DNA from: JBKQVT01 sp052139835
Lineage (GTDB): Bacteria; Planctomycetota; Planctomycetia; Pirellulales; Thermoguttaceae
DNA length: 64,000 nucleotides
Assembly (NCBI GenBank): GCA_052139835.1
Contig: JBKQVT010000018.1
Location: forward strand, 1 to 64,000
Reading direction: 5' to 3'
The notes under the pieces were generated by a model. The model worked only from the letters and a program-made list of their open reading frames with translations, was not told where the DNA came from and made no database searches. Of this stretch, positions 41,910-53,900 are shown piece after piece (position 1 is the first letter of the stretch; the number at the start of each line of letters is the position of its first letter). Made by a program: the position numbers and the translations under genes.

Positions 41910-43556
41910 ATGCGGGACTACGGGATACTGTCCCTTTCCCCCGAGACCCGTGCCGTGCAAGGCTTGGCGACGACCTTCCAGTTGCTGGCGAAGACCGAGA
42001 ACGAGGCGGCCCTGGGCGTGCTGCTGCCGGCGCTGGACTGCCCGCAGGCCGCCATCCAGGAAGGCGCCTTAACGGCGCTGGTGGAGCGTCGCAGTCCGGC
42101 CGCGGGGCGGGAGATCCTCCGCCGCATCCCCACCATGAGCAGCCGCTGGCAGTCGATCCTCAGCCAGCATCACGGCCGCCTGCTCGGCGCCCTGCGCGAC
42201 GCGGTGCTGGACCCCCAGGAGCAGCGCTGCCGCAACGGCTGCCAGGCGGCCGTTTGGTTCCGCGAGTACGATTTGATTCCCACTTTGCTGGCGGTTATGC
42301 AAGACGCCGCCAGCGCCCATGCCGACCTGGCGGCGGCGACGATGCTGGAATTGCTGGAAAGCCTGTACGACGAGTTGGCCGGCACGAGCCAGCGCAGCGA
42401 CCGCCGCGACCCGCAACTGATTCGCCGCCAGGTGGTCGGCAGCCTGGAGCCGGCGGTGGAGCGGTACGGGCAGCACAAGCGGCGGGAGGTGATCGAGGCC
42501 TTCCTGTTGCTGGCCGCCCGCGACAACGGCACGCTGAAGCACGTCATGCAAAGTCCCCGCCACCCGGCGCTGGCGCCGACGATCGAGACGCTCGCCGAGA
42601 GCCCGCGCAAGGGCGTGATCCGCCTGCTGCTGGCGTACCTCGACGACGTCCGCGCGCCGGCCAACGTCGTGGCGGTGATCGCCGGCCGCGACGACTTGAA
42701 ATTCATCCAGTATCTCTTGCGCAAGATCGGCCACGAGCCCTCGCCGGCGGTGGCGCAGAACTTGAAGCGGATGGACTCGATCGCCTGGCTCGAGCGGGGC
42801 CAGGCGCTGTGGCGGCAGTTGGACGACGCCGCCCAGCACGCCATGGTGCGGCTGCTGATGGCGTCGAACATTCCGCGGCCGCAGGCCCTGGCGACGATCG
42901 CGGAGCTGCTCGTGGACGGCCGCGACGGCGGGCGCCGGGAGGCCGCCCACGCGCTGGCCGAGTTCTCCGGCGCCGAGGCCAATGCCCTGGCGATGCGCTT
43001 CCTCGGCGACCCCGATCCGCACGTGCAGGCCCACATCGTCCGGCAGCTTCGCGGCCGGAACATCCCCGGCATCCTGCAGGGGCTGGTGAAAATGGTCGAC
43101 AGCCCGCACGCCGTGGTCCGCAAGGCGGCGCGGGAGAGCCTGGCCGAATTCAGTTTCCGCCGCTACCTGGCGGCCTTCGAAATGCTCGACGAGGAAGTGC
43201 GGCAAGCCACCGGCGTGCTGGTCAAGAAGATCGATCCCCAGACCGTGCCGCTGCTGAAGGAGGAGTTGTGCTCGCCGATGCGCACCCGCCGGCTGCGGGC
43301 GGTGGCCATCGCCCGGCTCCTCGAACTCGTCGAGCCGCTGGAGCCGTCGCTCATCGAACTGCTCCGCGACACGGACCACATGGTGCGGATGGCGGCGGTC
43401 GGGGCCTTGGCCGAGTCGCACAGCGGCGCCAGCTACGAGGCGCTCCAGCGCGCCTTGAGCGACCGGAGCGAGGTGGTGCGGCAGGCGGCCCAGCAAGGCG
43501 TCCTCCAGCGCGCCCGCTCCACGCCCCAGGAGATGGCCTCGGCCCGCGAAGAGTGA
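41910..43556 (+). CDS. HEAT-repeat protein
   Basis: This 548-residue protein is made mostly of HEAT-like helical repeats, best seen in AAVGALAESHSGASYEALQR and in REAAHALAEFSGAEANALAM. It has no export signal, so it is predicted cytosolic. It probably binds partners. The start is ATG at 41910, with TTG at 41892 (behind AGGGTGA) as an alternative. The next gene begins four bases after its stop, suggesting co-expression with a small membrane protein. The role is unknown. Confidence 0.8.
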   Translation: MRDYGILSLSPETRAVQGLATTFQLLAKTENEAALGVLLPALDCPQAAIQEGALTALVERRSPAAGREILRRIPTMSSRWQSILSQHHGRLLGALRDAVLDPQEQRCRNGCQAAVWFREYDLIPTLLAVMQDAASAHADLAAATMLELLESLYDELAGTSQRSDRRDPQLIRRQVVGSLEPAVERYGQHKRREVIEAFLLLAARDNGTLKHVMQSPRHPALAPTIETLAESPRKGVIRLLLAYLDDVRAPANVVAVIAGRDDLKFIQYLLRKIGHEPSPAVAQNLKRMDSIAWLERGQALWRQLDDAAQHAMVRLLMASNIPRPQALATIAELLVDGRDGGRREAAHALAEFSGAEANALAMRFLGDPDPHVQAHIVRQLRGRNIPGILQGLVKMVDSPHAVVRKAARESLAEFSFRRYLAAFEMLDEEVRQATGVLVKKIDPQTVPLLKEELCSPMRTRRLRAVAIARLLELVEPLEPSLIELLRDTDHMVRMAAVGALAESHSGASYEALQRALSDRSEVVRQAAQQGVLQRARSTPQEMASAREE

Positions 43557-43560
43557 CGCG

Positions 43561-44127
43561 ATGCACGACCTGTTCTCCCACTGCCTGTTGCTGGCCGCAC
43601 GAAGCCGCCTGGACAATCTCAGCCAGCCGTTCAAAGGGCACGCCGCCGGGATCGATCGCGGGGACGTGACCAGGGCGCTGGCGATCTTGACCGTCGCCGT
43701 GGTGCTTGTGTGGCTGCTGTCGCGGCTGCGGGTGATCCAGGAGCGGCAGCGCCGCTATAACAGCCCGTGGCGGCTGTTCTTCAGCTTATGCCGCGCCCAC
43801 GAGTTGCCCTGGTCGCAGCGATGGCTGCTCTGGCGGCTGGCCCGCGCGCGGCGGTTGAAACCGCCGGCCCGGCTGTTCCTGGAACCGCAGTGGTTCGAGG
43901 CTGCCGGCCTGGGGCCGGCGTGGCGCAGCCGCGCCGCGGAGTTGAAATCGCTCCGCGACCGCCTGTTTGCCGATGCGCCGGCCGGCGCCGGGCAGGAAAC
44001 GGAGCAACGGCGGCGGCAAGGCAAGCGCGCCGCGGCGTCGGGGCCAGCGGCGCCGGGCCCCGCGCTGGATATCGCCCCCTGGCCGGCCTCCCTGCCGACT
44101 GCCCCGGCGCCGTCGGAAGCCGGCTAG
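43561..44127 (+). CDS. Hypothetical single-helix membrane protein
   Basis: This 188-residue protein has one strong helix near residues 40-57 (LAILTVAVVLVWLLSRLRVI). A basic helical segment rich in tryptophan follows (RRYNSPWRLFFSLCRAHEL, WSQRWLLWRLARARRL), and then an alanine/proline-rich low-complexity end. The gene starts four bases after the HEAT-repeat stop and is probably translationally linked. It is likely a membrane tether for the HEAT protein; this is inference. The 252-base spacer after it contains one sigma-70-like promoter and nothing else. Confidence 0.65.
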   Translation: MHDLFSHCLLLAARSRLDNLSQPFKGHAAGIDRGDVTRALAILTVAVVLVWLLSRLRVIQERQRRYNSPWRLFFSLCRAHELPWSQRWLLWRLARARRLKPPARLFLEPQWFEAAGLGPAWRSRAAELKSLRDRLFADAPAGAGQETEQRRRQGKRAAASGPAAPGPALDIAPWPASLPTAPAPSEAG

Positions 44128-44251
44128 CGCCCCGTCGGGCAGGCGACGCTGCCGCGGAAACACCCTCACGATGGCCAAATCCGCTGTCAGGGCGGTGGGG
44201 TGCGGCCGCTCTGCTTAGGGAACTTTTCCCGCCGGAATCCCGCCGAAATGC

Positions 44252-44279
44252 TTGCATTCGCAAACTGAAGCAGTAATAT
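44252..44279 (+). promoter_or_regulatory. Sigma-70-like promoter for the large-envelope-protein locus
   Basis: TTGCAT, 16 bases, then TAATAT lies about 100 bases before the 1193-residue protein gene. It is the only promoter-like pair seen in this spacer and may drive the whole 17 kb operon. Confidence 0.55.
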
Positions 44280-44379
44280 AGAGAAAAGACCCCACTTTGG
44301 TGTAGGTGGCCGGCACCACCTCGCGCGCCAGGGGCCGCGTTTCCGGAACAGTCGTCACCCTCGTAACAAGGATTCTCCT

Positions 44380-47300
44380 ATGTCCGCGACGCTTCGTCTA
44401 TTGTCTTCGGCGTTGGCTGTTTCGCTCTTGTTTTGGATCGTTCCCGCGGCGCGCGCCGCCGACGATTCCGGCCGCGACGAGCCGGGCGCCGGGGCCGGCG
44501 AAAACTCGGCCAAGGCGGAGGCCCCGCCGCAGGATGCCCGCAACGGCAAGTCGCTCCGTGAGCAGGACATCTACATTCCCTACGACAAGCTCCGGCAGGT
44601 CTTCGAGCGGCATGGCCGCGGCGTCTTCTTGCCTTACGAGGAGTTCGAGGCCTTGTGGGGGGCGGCGCAGGAGAAGACGCGGCCGGCCGCGGGCGTGCGG
44701 CCGCCGGTGGGCGCAGTGATTACCGAGATCGAGAACGAGGCCACCGTGGCCAAGGACGTGGTGCGCGTGAAGGCCACCGTGAAGATCGACTTGCTGGTGG
44801 AGGGCTGGCACGAGATCCCGCTGCGGCTGGCCGACGCCGCGATCACGGCCGCCACGCTCGGCGGCGAGCCGGCGCGGATCGTGGGCGGTCCCGGCGAGGA
44901 CTACCGGCTGCTGGTCGAGAAGAAGGGAAAGCAGCCCGAGCAGATCGTGCTGTCGCTGGAGTATGCCAAGGCGATCAGCAAGATGCCGGGGCAGAACAGC
45001 GTTTCGTTTCAGGCCCCGCAGGCGCCGGTGAGCCGCTGGCGGGTGCGGATTCCGCAAGCGGGGGTGAAGGTGAACCTGCATCCGCTGATTGCGGCCACGG
45101 AAGTGCCCGCCGCCGCCGCGGCCCAGGGCGACAAGACCGCCAAGCCGGGCGAAGCCAAGCCCGCCGCCGACGAAACCGTGGTGCTGGCCTTCGTCGGCGC
45201 GGCGCCGATGGTCCGCATCGACTGGACCCCCAAGGCCGAGGGCGCCACCGGCCTGGCCGCCCTGGTGAGCGTCGAGGCCCAACAGCAGGTGTGGATCAAC
45301 GAGGGGGCCACCCGCAGCCGCGTCAACCTCGCCTACTCCGTCAGCCGCGCCGAACTGGGCCAATTGGCCGTCGAGGTGCCGGCCGACTATAAAGTGGTCA
45401 ACGTCTTCGACGCCAACGTGCGGCAGTGGTCGGTCGAGCCCGTGGCCGCCGGGGCCAAGACGCAGAAGATCACCGCCCAGCTTTTCGAGCCCGCTAAAAA
45501 GATCCAGCAGGTCATCGTCGAGCTGGAGAAATTCACCGGCGAGAAGCTGCCGCCCTCCCAGACCGTCCCGGTCGTCAAGGCCGTGGATGTGGGCCGCCAG
45601 CAAGGCGTCGTGGTCGTCCAGGTGGCGGCCGGGCTCCGCGCGGAAGCCACCACCGCCAGCGGCCTGCTCCAGGTCGACGCCGCCGAATTGCCCGATGCGC
45701 TCCGCCGCCAGCCGTGGACCTTCTCCTATCGCTACGCCACGGTGCCCTACGACCTGGTGCTCGGCGTCGAGGAGTTGCAGCCGCGGGTCACGGCCGACTC
45801 GTTGGTCGAGGCCCGCTTGGAGCCCGAGCGGCTCACCCTCGACGTCACGGCGGTTTACAACATCGAGCGCGCCGGGATCTTCAAGCTGGAACTCGTCGTG
45901 CCGCCGGACTTCGCCCTCCGCCACGTCCGCGGCTGCGACTTGCCCGGCGACGCCGCCACGCGGGCGGTCGCCGCCCAGGTCGACTCCCACCACCTCGAGG
46001 GCAAGAACAAGGACCGCCTGGTGGTCAACCTTTCCCACAAGGCCATGGGCCGCGTCGCCCTGGACATCGAGTTGCAGAAGGACTTGCAGGAGCAGAAGCT
46101 GCTGACGCCGACGGACACCCCGGCCGACATCCCCTTGACCGTCCCGCAGGTCGCCCCCGGCACCGTCGAGCGGGCCGCCGGGCGCCTGCTGATCCGCGCC
46201 CCGGAGAGCCTGCGGATCAACCCCGCCAAGGCCGAGGGGCTCCGCACCATCTCCTTCAAGGAAGCCGTCGAAGGCATCTCCGCCGCGCCGCGGGCCTCCG
46301 CGCCCCAGGGCCGGGCGGTGCTGGCCTACGCCTTCACCCAGGAGCCCGTTGTCTTGCGCCTGGCCGCCCAACGGCGGAAGCCCCAAGTGACCCTCCAGCA
46401 GTTGCTCGTGGGCCGGATCGAACAGGGCGTGGTGAAGTACCAGGCCACCTTCCACTACAACATCCTCTATAGCGGCGTGAAGTCGCTGCGCATCGACGTG
46501 CCCGCCGCGCTGGTGGCCCTCGGCTTGCGCAACAAGACCCCGGCCATCCGCGACAAGGTCATGGACCCGCAGCCGGGCGACGTCGCCAAGGGCTACTCGG
46601 CCTGGAGCTTCAGCGGCGAGGCGGAATTGCTGGGCAAGGGCGACATCGAGCTGGTCTGGGAGGAACCGATCAAGAAGCTCGAAGTCGGCAAGAGCGTCGA
46701 TCTCGACGTGCCGCGGCTGGTGCCGCAGGGCGGCGATTTGCCCGCCGCGGGACAGATCGTGCTCACCAAGGCGGAAACGCTCGACGTGCAAGAATCCGGC
46801 GAGCCCAAGGGACTGCGGCCCATCGATCCGCAGCGCGACCTGGACCCCCCGGTCGCCGGCGCCGCCAAGGCCTTCGAGTTTCACGGCGATTGGACCTTGC
46901 CCATCACCGTCACCCAGTACCAATTGGAGAAGGTGAAGCGGACGAGCATCGACCGGGCGGTGGTGCGGATGGTTGTCACGCCGGCCGGCGAGGTCAGCGT
47001 GCAGGCGCTCTACCGGGTGCAGAGTGCCCAGCAGCGCATCGTGGTGAGCCTGCCGGGGGCCAAGTTCGACGCCGAGCCGCTCCGCGTGGGCGGTCGGCGG
47101 GCGCCGCTGGAAACCGGCAAGCAGGACGAATATTTCGTGCCGGTGTCGGCCGCCAACGCCGACGAGCCCTTCCTGGTGGAGTTGCGTTACACGGTCTCCG
47201 GCGACGGCCGCAACTTGGACTTGCCCTTATTCCCCGGCGACGACGTGGCCGTGCAGAAGGTTTTCTTGTGCGTCTACTTGCCGCCGGCGCGGGCGCTGCT

Positions 47301-47961
47301 GGAGAGTTCCGGCCCCTGGAACCAGGAGTTCCAGTGGCAGTGGGGCCCGGGCCTGAAGTGGGAAGCGTCGCCGAATCGCGACTCGCAGGCCTTCGACGAC
47401 AAAAAGCTCGTTTCCTGGGTGGAAGAGGGGACGGGCCCGGCCGGCAGCGCCGCCGGCGGGTCGTTCCTGCCCGACGGCCGCCGCTACGTCTTTTCCACGT
47501 TGCGGCCGGCGGCCGGCGGCGCGCTGCAACTCAGCCTGCTGAGCGACCGCGGTCTCAATGCGATCGTCTTCCTCCTGGTGATTTTCGGCGGCCTGCTCTT
47601 GCTCCCCGCCGGCTTGGGGCGCCGCGCCCTGGCCATCGGCGCCGGCATCATCGCCCTGGTGCTGGCGGGCGTCTTCTACCCGACCTTCTCCGCGCAAATT
47701 GTCAACGGGGTGCTGGCGGCGGCCGTTTTCATCGTGCTGGTGGTGTGGAGCGTGGCCTACCTGGCATGGATGCGGCCGGCGGCCTTGGCCCGCCAGCGTG
47801 CGACCGCGGCGGAGAAGCCGCTGCCGAAGACCCTGGTGGCCGCGTTGGACGCCGGCCTGCCGGAGCCCCCTGCCGAGGAATCGCCGCCCGCAGCGGCGGC
47901 CCCGGAAACGCCCCCGCAGCCCCCCAAGCCCGAGAGCAAAGGAGGCCCGACCCATGCGTAA
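44380..47961 (+). CDS. Large exported protein, N-terminal module shared with the giant gene
   Basis: This 1193-residue protein has a signal peptide (LLSSALAVSLLFWIVPAARA) and an alpha/beta exported body. It ends with two or three membrane helices (LNAIVFLLVIFGGLLLLPAG, ALAIGAGIIALVLAGVFY, VNGVLAAAVFIVLVVWSVA) and a proline/glutamate-rich tail. The opening IYIPYDKLRQVFERHGRGVF corresponds to REIFVPFKDLNILLENQPR in the next gene and to RLLVPYARYVELWNRAHP in its last part, so these are paralogous modules. It overlaps the giant gene by eight bases. It is a planctomycete-type envelope protein with no assigned function. Long TolA-like repeats are absent. Confidence 0.8.
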   Translation: MSATLRLLSSALAVSLLFWIVPAARAADDSGRDEPGAGAGENSAKAEAPPQDARNGKSLREQDIYIPYDKLRQVFERHGRGVFLPYEEFEALWGAAQEKTRPAAGVRPPVGAVITEIENEATVAKDVVRVKATVKIDLLVEGWHEIPLRLADAAITAATLGGEPARIVGGPGEDYRLLVEKKGKQPEQIVLSLEYAKAISKMPGQNSVSFQAPQAPVSRWRVRIPQAGVKVNLHPLIAATEVPAAAAAQGDKTAKPGEAKPAADETVVLAFVGAAPMVRIDWTPKAEGATGLAALVSVEAQQQVWINEGATRSRVNLAYSVSRAELGQLAVEVPADYKVVNVFDANVRQWSVEPVAAGAKTQKITAQLFEPAKKIQQVIVELEKFTGEKLPPSQTVPVVKAVDVGRQQGVVVVQVAAGLRAEATTASGLLQVDAAELPDALRRQPWTFSYRYATVPYDLVLGVEELQPRVTADSLVEARLEPERLTLDVTAVYNIERAGIFKLELVVPPDFALRHVRGCDLPGDAATRAVAAQVDSHHLEGKNKDRLVVNLSHKAMGRVALDIELQKDLQEQKLLTPTDTPADIPLTVPQVAPGTVERAAGRLLIRAPESLRINPAKAEGLRTISFKEAVEGISAAPRASAPQGRAVLAYAFTQEPVVLRLAAQRRKPQVTLQQLLVGRIEQGVVKYQATFHYNILYSGVKSLRIDVPAALVALGLRNKTPAIRDKVMDPQPGDVAKGYSAWSFSGEAELLGKGDIELVWEEPIKKLEVGKSVDLDVPRLVPQGGDLPAAGQIVLTKAETLDVQESGEPKGLRPIDPQRDLDPPVAGAAKAFEFHGDWTLPITVTQYQLEKVKRTSIDRAVVRMVVTPAGEVSVQALYRVQSAQQRIVVSLPGAKFDAEPLRVGGRRAPLETGKQDEYFVPVSAANADEPFLVELRYTVSGDGRNLDLPLFPGDDVAVQKVFLCVYLPPARALLESSGPWNQEFQWQWGPGLKWEASPNRDSQAFDDKKLVSWVEEGTGPAGSAAGGSFLPDGRRYVFSTLRPAAGGALQLSLLSDRGLNAIVFLLVIFGGLLLLPAGLGRRALAIGAGIIALVLAGVFYPTFSAQIVNGVLAAAVFIVLVVWSVAYLAWMRPAALARQRATAAEKPLPKTLVAALDAGLPEPPAEESPPAAAAPETPPQPPKPESKGGPTHA

Positions 47962-50900
47962 CGCACTATTTATTGGCTGTGGTAAGAGCCACCCTGCCGC
48001 CCTATTCGTCCTGGCGATTTGTCTTGGCGCCGCCGGCACATCGCCGGCCCAGGAAACCAATCCGCCGGAGAAGGTCCGCGAGATATTCGTCCCCTTCAAA
48101 GACCTCAACATCCTCTTGGAGAACCAGCCGCGGCGGGTGTTGCTGTCGCGGCAGCAATACGACGAGCTGCTGAAGAAGGCCCGGATCGCCCCCGCCCGGC
48201 ACGTCCCCCAGGCGGCCGTGCTGATGGCCGCCGATTACAGCGGCCGCAGCGACGGGCAGCGGGTCCGCATCACCGGCACGCTGGCCATCGACGTGCTGGA
48301 GAAGGGCCTGCAAGCGGTGCCGCTGGACCTGGGCGGCGTCGGCCTGCTCTCGGCGAAGCTCGACGATCGCGACGCGCCCATCGGCCGCGCGCCCGACGGC
48401 GCTTTGCGCCTGCTGGTCGAGGGCATCGGCCGCCATGCGCTGGTGTTGGAGATGGTGGCGCCGCTGGAGACCACGGCCGCCCGGCAGTTGCTCTTCCTGC
48501 GGCTGCCGCGGGCGGCCGCCGGACGACTGACGCTCGTCGTGCCCGGCGATGTCGAGATCCGCAGCGGGTTGGACGTGGCCGGCCGCACGTTGGATCGCGC
48601 CGCCGGCGTGACGCGGTTCGAGTTGCTGCCCGCCGCCGGCGACGCCACGCTGGTGATGTCGCTCAATAGCCACCTGCAGCGCCGCGAGCAAGCCGTGATC
48701 GCCCGCAGCGTGCTGGTCGACGAGGTGACCGCGGCCTGCGAGAAGCTCTACGCCACGGTCTCGCTGGCGATTCTCTACCGGGCGGTGGATCACTTCCGCT
48801 TCGTCGTGCCCGAGGGCTTCGAGATTACCGAGATCAACTCGCCGCTGCTGTCGCGTTGGGACGTGAAGGTGGAAAATGGGCGCAAGATCGCCAACGTCCG
48901 CCTGCGCGAGCCGACCACCGAGACGGTGGCGCTCAGCATCGCGGCCGTGCGCGTGCCGCCGCGGCTGGGCGATTGGCAGTTTCCCCAGTGGGAGCCGCTG
49001 GACGTGGAAGGACACGTGGCGGTGCTGGGCGTCTCGGCCGAGCAGCCGTTGAAGGCCGAAGCGCTCCAAGCCGGCGGCCTCATCCCCATCGACACGGCGG
49101 TGCTCACGCTGGCCCTGCCGGCCGGGGCGGATGCGGAAGACGCCGGCGCGCCGCTACGGGCCGTGGCCGCCTATTATGCCCCCCAAGGTGCTTTCAGCCT
49201 CTCCGGGCGGTTCGTCAAGCCGCCGGCCGAGCTGGCGGTCACCGCCAACGTGCTCTTGATCGTCGAGGACGGCGGCCTGCACGCCCACGGCGGCTGGGCC
49301 ATCTTCCCCAACGTCGAGAAACGCTTCTCCTTCGATTTCGCCCTCCCCGCCGGCTGGCAGATCGCCGCCGTCACCCAGCGCGACTACAAGCCGCTGGCCT
49401 ACGAGTGTTACGGCGTTGCCGGCCAGGCCCGGCGGGTCCGCGTCCGCTTTCCGCAGGGGATTCCCGCGGGGCAGGAGTTTCGCGCCTATTTCCACGCCGT
49501 GCAGACGCCGCCGGGTTGGCTGGGCGATTGGAAGACGCGGGAGCTGAAATTCCCCGTCTTCTCCGTCCTCGGCGCCACGCACGACGACGGCGCCTTGGTG
49601 GTGGCGGCCCGCGACGACCTCACCGTCCGCCCGGAAAAGATCGAGAGGCTCGTGCCGCTGGACGAAACCGAGATGCGCAAGTACGACCTGGAAGGCATCG
49701 TTCCCAGCCTGGCCTATCGCTACGAGAGTCCCCCCTACGCGGCCGCGCTGGTGGTCCAGCGGACCGCACCGCGGCTGACGGCCCGGACGGTCTCCTGCTT
49801 CCGCGTTACTCCCGAGGGGCTCCTGGCCCACGACGAGTTGGCCTACCACGTCGCCGAGGCCCGCGTGCGGCGGGTGGCGCTGGAGCTGCCCCGCGACACC
49901 CCCGAGGCCCTGAAGATTTTCGGCCTCGGCGGCACGCGGCTGAAGGAGTCGCTCTGCGAGCCCGCCAAGCCGGGCGACACGGTGCGGCGGTGGAACGTGC
50001 TGCTGGAGGAGGCCACCAGCGGGGAGGTTCGCCTGGCCGTCGAATTCAAGCAGCCGCTGCCCTGGAAAGAGGGCAAGGTCGGCGACTACCCGCTGCCGGT
50101 GGTGCAAGCCGCCGGCGTGGCCTACCAGTCGGGCCTGGTCTCGGTCGAGGGCAGCGCCGAATTGGACGTGCAAGTCCATGCCGACGCCCGCCGCATCGAC
50201 GTCGGCGAGCTGACGAAGGAGGCCGAGTATCGGCCGGAGCGCCATCTGCGGGGCGTCTTCTCCCTGGTCGGCGCGAAGAAACCGGTGACGATCGACGTCG
50301 ACCGCCGCCGCGGCTTTCCGCTCTACGCGGCGGTCGCCCAGCGGGCCCATTTGCTGACGCTGCTGGCGGCCGACGGCGCCAGCCAGACCGAGGCGCGGTT
50401 CACGCTCCGCACCAAGGCCCTCTACCTGGAAGTCAAGTTGCCCCAGGACGCCGAACTCTGGTCGGCGCAGCTCCTTGGGCCCAACGGCACGGCCGACGGC
50501 GCCGTGCCGCTGAAGCCGCAGCGCCAGGGCGACAGCCTGCTGGTCGGGCTGCCGGCCCGCGCGGCCGCGGCCCCCTGCCACTTGCAGTTGATCTACGCCT
50601 CTCCGCCGGCCGCTCCGGCGGCCATGCGCAGCACGCGGCGGCTGCCCGCCCTGGGGCTCCTGCTCCGCGCCGATCGCGGCGCCAAGGCGGTGGAAGTGCC
50701 GCTGGCCGACCTGGTGTGGACCGTCCGCCTGCCCAGCGGCTATGAAGCCACCTGGGCCGGCGGCACGCTGGTGGCGGACAACATGCCCCGCCCGCTGCCC
50801 GCTGCTGTGGGCGTCGCCGCCGCGCTGGGCCTGCTGGGCGGCGGCGTCCATCCCTTCTACGGCGCCGGCGAGAGCGGCGCCGCAGGCATCGCCCGCGGCG

Positions 50901-53900
50901 TGAACAAGGCGGCCGCGTCTGCCGGCCGCGGCGCCGCGCAGCAGCCGGCCCCGAACCCGCAAGAACAGGCCGCTGGCCAGGAAGCCCTCTTCGCCACGGA
51001 CTTGCAAAAGCGGACGCCAGGCGAGTTGAAACTCCTCGACGCCCTGCGCTCGCCCACGCAGTTGGAATTCGTCGACACGCCCCTTACCATGGTGGTCGAC
51101 CTCCTCAAGGACCGCCACCACATCGACATCCAGTTGGACAAGAAGGCGATGGAGGACGCCGGCATCGGCACGGACACGCCGGTCACCGAAGTCGTCAAGG
51201 GCGTCTCCCTGCGCTCGGCCTTGCGGCTGATGCTCCACAAATTGGGCCTCACCTACCTGATCCAGAACGAAGTGCTGCTGATCACCACCCCGGAAGCCGC
51301 CGAGAGCAGGCTGGCCACGCGGGTCTACCCCGTCGCCGACATCGTCGGGGCGGGTCGCGACGAGGACGACAACGCCATGACCGACTGGGACTCGCTCACG
51401 GAAATCATCGAGTCAACCGTCGGGCCCACCACCTGGGACTCCGTGGGCGGACCGGGTTCCATTGCGCACCAGGCGATGGGAAACGCCAAGGTCCTCGTCC
51501 TCTCCCAGACCCAGCCTGTGCACGAGGAGGTCGTCGGTCTCCTCCAGGGGCTGCGCAAGGTCAAGGCGGCCGCAGCCGAAGGCCGCGACGCGACCGCGGT
51601 CGTCGGCGTTTCCGAGACCACGCCCGCGGAGCAGAATATCCTCCGCGCCCTGAGTTCGCCCACGGAAATCCAATGCAAGGACACGCCCCTTGTGGACCTG
51701 ATCGACCACTTGAAGAAATACCACAAGATCGAGATCCAGCTCGACACGAAGGCCATGGAGGATGCGGGCATCGCGGCCGACACCCCGGTCACCAAGAGCC
51801 TCAAGGGAATGAATCTGGAGGCGGCCTTGCGGCTGCTGCTCCACGAGTTGAACATGACGTATGTCGTCGAGAACGACGTGCTCTTGCTCACCACCAACGA
51901 GGCGGCCGAGAGCAAGCTCGCCACCAGGATCTATCCGGTCGGCGACATCCTGGACAGGTACCGCGACGAAAACGGCAATGTGTATGCCGATTTCGATTCG
52001 CTTATCGACGGCATTCGCTCCACCGTCGCGCCCCAGACCTGGGACGAGGTGGGCGGGCCGGGCTCCATCGCGAAGATCACGATGGGCACCGCCGACGCCC
52101 TGGTGATTTCGCAGACGCAGGAGGTTCACGACGAGATCGTCGACCTGCTGGGGCGGCTCCGCGAGGCCAAACGCCAATCCGACCTGCAAACGGGCGGCCG
52201 CAAGGAATTGCCCCTGCGGCGGGCCCCCGGCTTCGTCGGCGGCTTCGGCGGCATGGGTGGCATGGGTGGCTTCGGCGGCGGCATGGGCGGCAACGCCGGC
52301 GGCGGCATGGGCGCCAACAACGCCCCCGTCCCCGGCCAGCAGCCGGTCACCCCCAACGTCCCGCAAACCCAGCCCGGCGCCCAGCCGCAGGCCGGGAACC
52401 TGCCCGCGGTGATTTCCGTGGTTCCCGTCCCGGACAAAACCGCTGGCCCGCATCATGGGCACAAGGCGCCGAAGAAGCAGAAACACATCGTGCAGGAAGA
52501 GGAGTCCGACAAGCTTGCAAAGCCCGTGGCGCCCGGCGAGCCTGAGAAGAAGGCGGAAAAAGGGGCGGAAAAGCCCTTTGCCGCTACCAACTACAAGGCC
52601 GTCGGGGGGACCAACTTCGAAAGCCTTACCGCGGCGCGGAAGGAAAGATTCGGCACCAAAGACATGAAAGTGCGCGCCGCCGCCGCAAAACGCATCGACG
52701 CCGCCCTGCACTCGCCCACCCAGCTTGAGTTCGTGGATTGTCCCTTGTCCGACGTGATCGACTACCTCAAGGACTACCACCAGATCGAGATCCGCTTCGA
52801 CAAGAAGGCCCTCGACGAGGCCGGCATCAGCCTCAGCGCGCCGGTCACCAAAAGCCTCAAGGGGGTTTCCTTGAACTCGGCCCTGCGGCTCGTGCTCCAC
52901 GACCTGGGCCTGACCCATGTCGTCGCGGACGACGCCCTCTTGATCACCACGCCGGCCGAGGCGGAAAGGAAGGGCGAGACCCGCGTTTATGAGGTCGCGG
53001 ACCTGGTCGTTCCTGCCTGGGGGAAGGGTGTCCAATCGCGGACCGGCCTGGAAGGCGCCAGCAGCCTGAAGATCGAGTTGCAAGAGCCTGCGGCGCCCGC
53101 CGGCCAGACGCTCACCTTCCACAGCCTGGGCGCCGAGCCGGAACTTGTCCTCACGCTGGCCGACCGGGCCCGCTTCGACGCCTTGGCCTGGGGCCTGGCC
53201 CTGGCGGTGGGGCTGATCGGGCTGGCCAAGACCAACTGCCCGCTGCGGAAGAAGGTCGCCTTCATCTTCGCCGTGGCCCTGATCGCCACGCTGCTGCCGC
53301 TGGCCTGCGACGGCCTGGAGATCGCCCGCGCCTCGAACATGGTCTTCTACGCCGCCAGCCTGCTGGTGCCCTATTACCTCCTGGTCGGCCTGGTGAAATG
53401 GCTCGTCCGCGGCATGTGCCCCGGTTGCTGTTGCCGTGCGACGTCCTCCGCCGCCGCCGTGGCGGCGGTGCTCCTTGCCCTGGTTGCCGGCCATGCGTCG
53501 GCCCAGACGGGCCAGCCCAAGGGCGAACCGCTCTTCCTGCCCGCGCCGACTGCCGCGGAGGAGAAGATCGAGACCGCCCTGAAGTCGCCCACGCAGATCG
53601 AATTCGTCGATATGCCGCTTGGCGACGTCGTCGATTACCTGAAGGATTTCCACCAGATCGACATCCGCTTGGACAAGAAGGCGATGGACGCCGCGGGCAT
53701 CGCCGCCGACGTGACGGTGACGAAAAACCTCAACAAGATCCCTCTGCGGTCGGCCCTGCGGCTGATGCTCCACGAGCTGGGCCTGGCTTATGTGATCCAG
53801 GACGGCGCGCTAGTGATTACCAGCAAGGGCGCGGCCGAGAAGACGCTGCTGACGCGGACCTACCCGGTGGCCGACCTGGTGGCCGCCGCCGGCGGCGGCC

